The position numbers and the translations under genes were made by a program. DNA of 64,000 nucleotides from Nioella halotolerans (lineage in GTDB: Bacteria; Pseudomonadota; Alphaproteobacteria; Rhodobacterales; Rhodobacteraceae): positions 62,001 to 126,000 of the forward strand of contig QVQC01000007.1 of NCBI GenBank assembly GCA_003428585.1, written 5' to 3'. This document shows, piece by piece, positions 63,253 through 64,000 of this stretch (position 1 is the stretch's first letter; each line of letters opens with the position of its first letter). The notes beneath the pieces are model-generated. The model saw nothing but the letters and a program-made list of their open reading frames with translations, was not told where the DNA came from and made no database searches.

Positions 63253-63702
63253 ATGATCCGATACAGCCTGAAATGTGCAGACGGGCATGCGTTCGACAGC
63301 TGGTTTCAATCCGCCGAGGCGTTCGAGGCGCTTGAAACCAAGGGTCTGGTTTCGTGTGCCGTCTGCGGCGGGACCGACGTGTCCAAGGCAATGATGGCGC
63401 CGGGCGTCGCCAAGCGGGGCGAGGCCGCGCCGCCCGCGCCGCCCGCGCCGCAAGCCGCGCCGACGTTGACGACCCCCGCCAACCCGATGGAGGAGGCGCT
63501 TGCGCGGTTGCGCGCCCATGTCGAGGCGCATTCCACCTATGTCGGCGGCAATTTCGTGCGCGAGGCGCGGGCGATCCACCTTGGAGAGGCGCCGGAGCGG
63601 ATGATCCATGGCGAGGCGAAACCCGAGGACGCAAAGGCCCTGATCGAGGATGGCGTGCCCGTTGCGCCGCTGCCCATTATCCCCAAGGACCGGAGCACCT
63701 GA
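63253..63702 (+). CDS. DUF1178 family zinc-ribbon-like protein
   Basis: The 149-residue protein begins MIRYSLKCADGHAFDSWFQS and carries a second pair of cysteines (SCAVCGG), as in DUF1178 proteins of alphaproteobacteria. An Ala/Pro-rich linker (about residues 58-80) precedes a helical C-terminal part (EEALARLRAHVEAHSTYVGG). Function unknown; the four cysteines suggest a zinc site. The SDR gene starts 3 bp after the stop. Confidence 0.87.
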   Translation: MIRYSLKCADGHAFDSWFQSAEAFEALETKGLVSCAVCGGTDVSKAMMAPGVAKRGEAAPPAPPAPQAAPTLTTPANPMEEALARLRAHVEAHSTYVGGNFVREARAIHLGEAPERMIHGEAKPEDAKALIEDGVPVAPLPIIPKDRST

Positions 63703-63705
63703 ACC

Positions 63706-64000
63706 ATGCGTGTCATCGTGACCGGGGCAGGCCGCGGCATCGGGTTGGAACTGGTCAAACGGTTGCATGCGCGCGGCGACAGCGTGCTGGGCACCCTGCG
63801 CGCGCCGGGCACGGCGCCCGGTCCGGGCGACTGGGACGTGCTCGACGTGACGCGGCCGGCCTCCGTCCGGGCCCTGTCGGATGCGCACCCGGACCCGCTG
63901 GACCTGCTGGTGTGCAATGCCGGGGTCTACCTGGACAAGCTGAACGAGATCGACAGCGGGTTTCCGCCAGAGATGTGGGCCGAGTCCTTCGCGGTGAACG
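63706..64000 (+). CDS. short-chain dehydrogenase/reductase, 3' end beyond the window (partial)
   Basis: The gene begins ATG at 63706 and the 98 codons inside the window encode MRVIVTGAGRGIGLELVKRL followed by a classical SDR Rossmann fold with DLLVCNAGVYLD. The TGxxxGxG motif is intact; the catalytic Tyr-Lys pair lies past the window edge. The substrate cannot be told. It follows DUF1178 by 3 bp on the same strand. Confidence 0.85.
   Translation, partial: MRVIVTGAGRGIGLELVKRLHARGDSVLGTLRAPGTAPGPGDWDVLDVTRPASVRALSDAHPDPLDLLVCNAGVYLDKLNEIDSGFPPEMWAESFAVN

Overview
This window is a 64 kb piece of a high-GC alphaproteobacterial chromosome. The gene set points to the Rhodobacterales (Roseobacter/Rhodobacter relatives): a Complex I NDUFA9-type protein, a dihydroorotase-like gene without metal ligands beside pyrB, a type I RsmE, DUF1178 and DUF2256 proteins, DgcN/DgcA, IalB, and several short secreted proteins typical of that order. 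I see no phage, transposase, CRISPR array or clear foreign island. Nearly all genes share the same GC-rich codon use, so this looks like core chromosome. The placement is by protein recognition only; no database was searched.

Layout. 1-4.9 kb: the end of a probable SPFH/band-7 gene with nfeD, an OmpA-domain envelope protein with a coiled-coil partner, ubiA, and divergent rsmE. 5-14.9 kb: gshA; a tightly overlapping minus-strand operon pyrB, an unknown membrane gene, a UPF0114 gene, a dihydroorotase-like gene and plsY; an AbrB-type permease with trhO; pncA; a DUF2256 mini-protein; and a DeoR-type repressor. 15-24.3 kb: tRNA-Leu(CAG), an NDUFA9-like protein, uppP, then gltD, a secreted protein and gltB. 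24.5-28.4 kb: the serine module, with serB divergent from serC-serA. 28.5-43.6 kb: a MarR regulator, a thiolase, a duplicated small secreted protein, a PBP1C/alpha-2-macroglobulin pair, a hybrid histidine kinase, an asparaginase II family protein, IalB and rlmN. 43.7-49.2 kb: a cell-wall cluster (two L,D-transpeptidases, a CAP-domain lipoprotein and mtgA) mixed with queG and a glutathione transferase. 49.5-53.2 kb: adenine deaminase with AMP nucleosidase, then an HU protein. 53.3-58.5 kb: a DMT exporter, a CcdA-like protein with a thioredoxin, a Flp-pilin-like protein with a large extra domain, aroC and a BaiN-like flavoprotein. 58.6-64 kb: an HNH protein, a small unknown, dgcN-dgcA, an AcuC/HDAC-like deacetylase, a NUDIX protein, DUF1178 and the start of an SDR gene.

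How the genes connect. Several modules handle nitrogen and amino acids: gltBD makes glutamate, serABC makes serine, dgcNA is expected to recycle D-glutamate, ade-amn degrades AMP to hypoxanthine, and pyrB with its non-catalytic partner commits carbon to pyrimidines. A second theme is the envelope: PBP1C plus alpha-2-macroglobulin, MtgA, two L,D-transpeptidases, UppP, PlsY and an OmpA protein.

The most unusual non-coding signals are two intergenic arrays of GTGCAC palindromes spaced exactly 11 bp apart, one upstream of pyrB and one between gltD and the gene before gltB. Others are a perfect 15-bp palindrome and a structured leader between serB and serC, a pair of fused palindromes upstream of ade, and two genes whose Shine-Dalgarno sequence lies in the loop of a TATC...GATA hairpin. 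No clearly new biological system stands out. The best leads are the phased GTGCAC arrays, the pseudo-dihydroorotase operon and the Flp-type pilin fusion.
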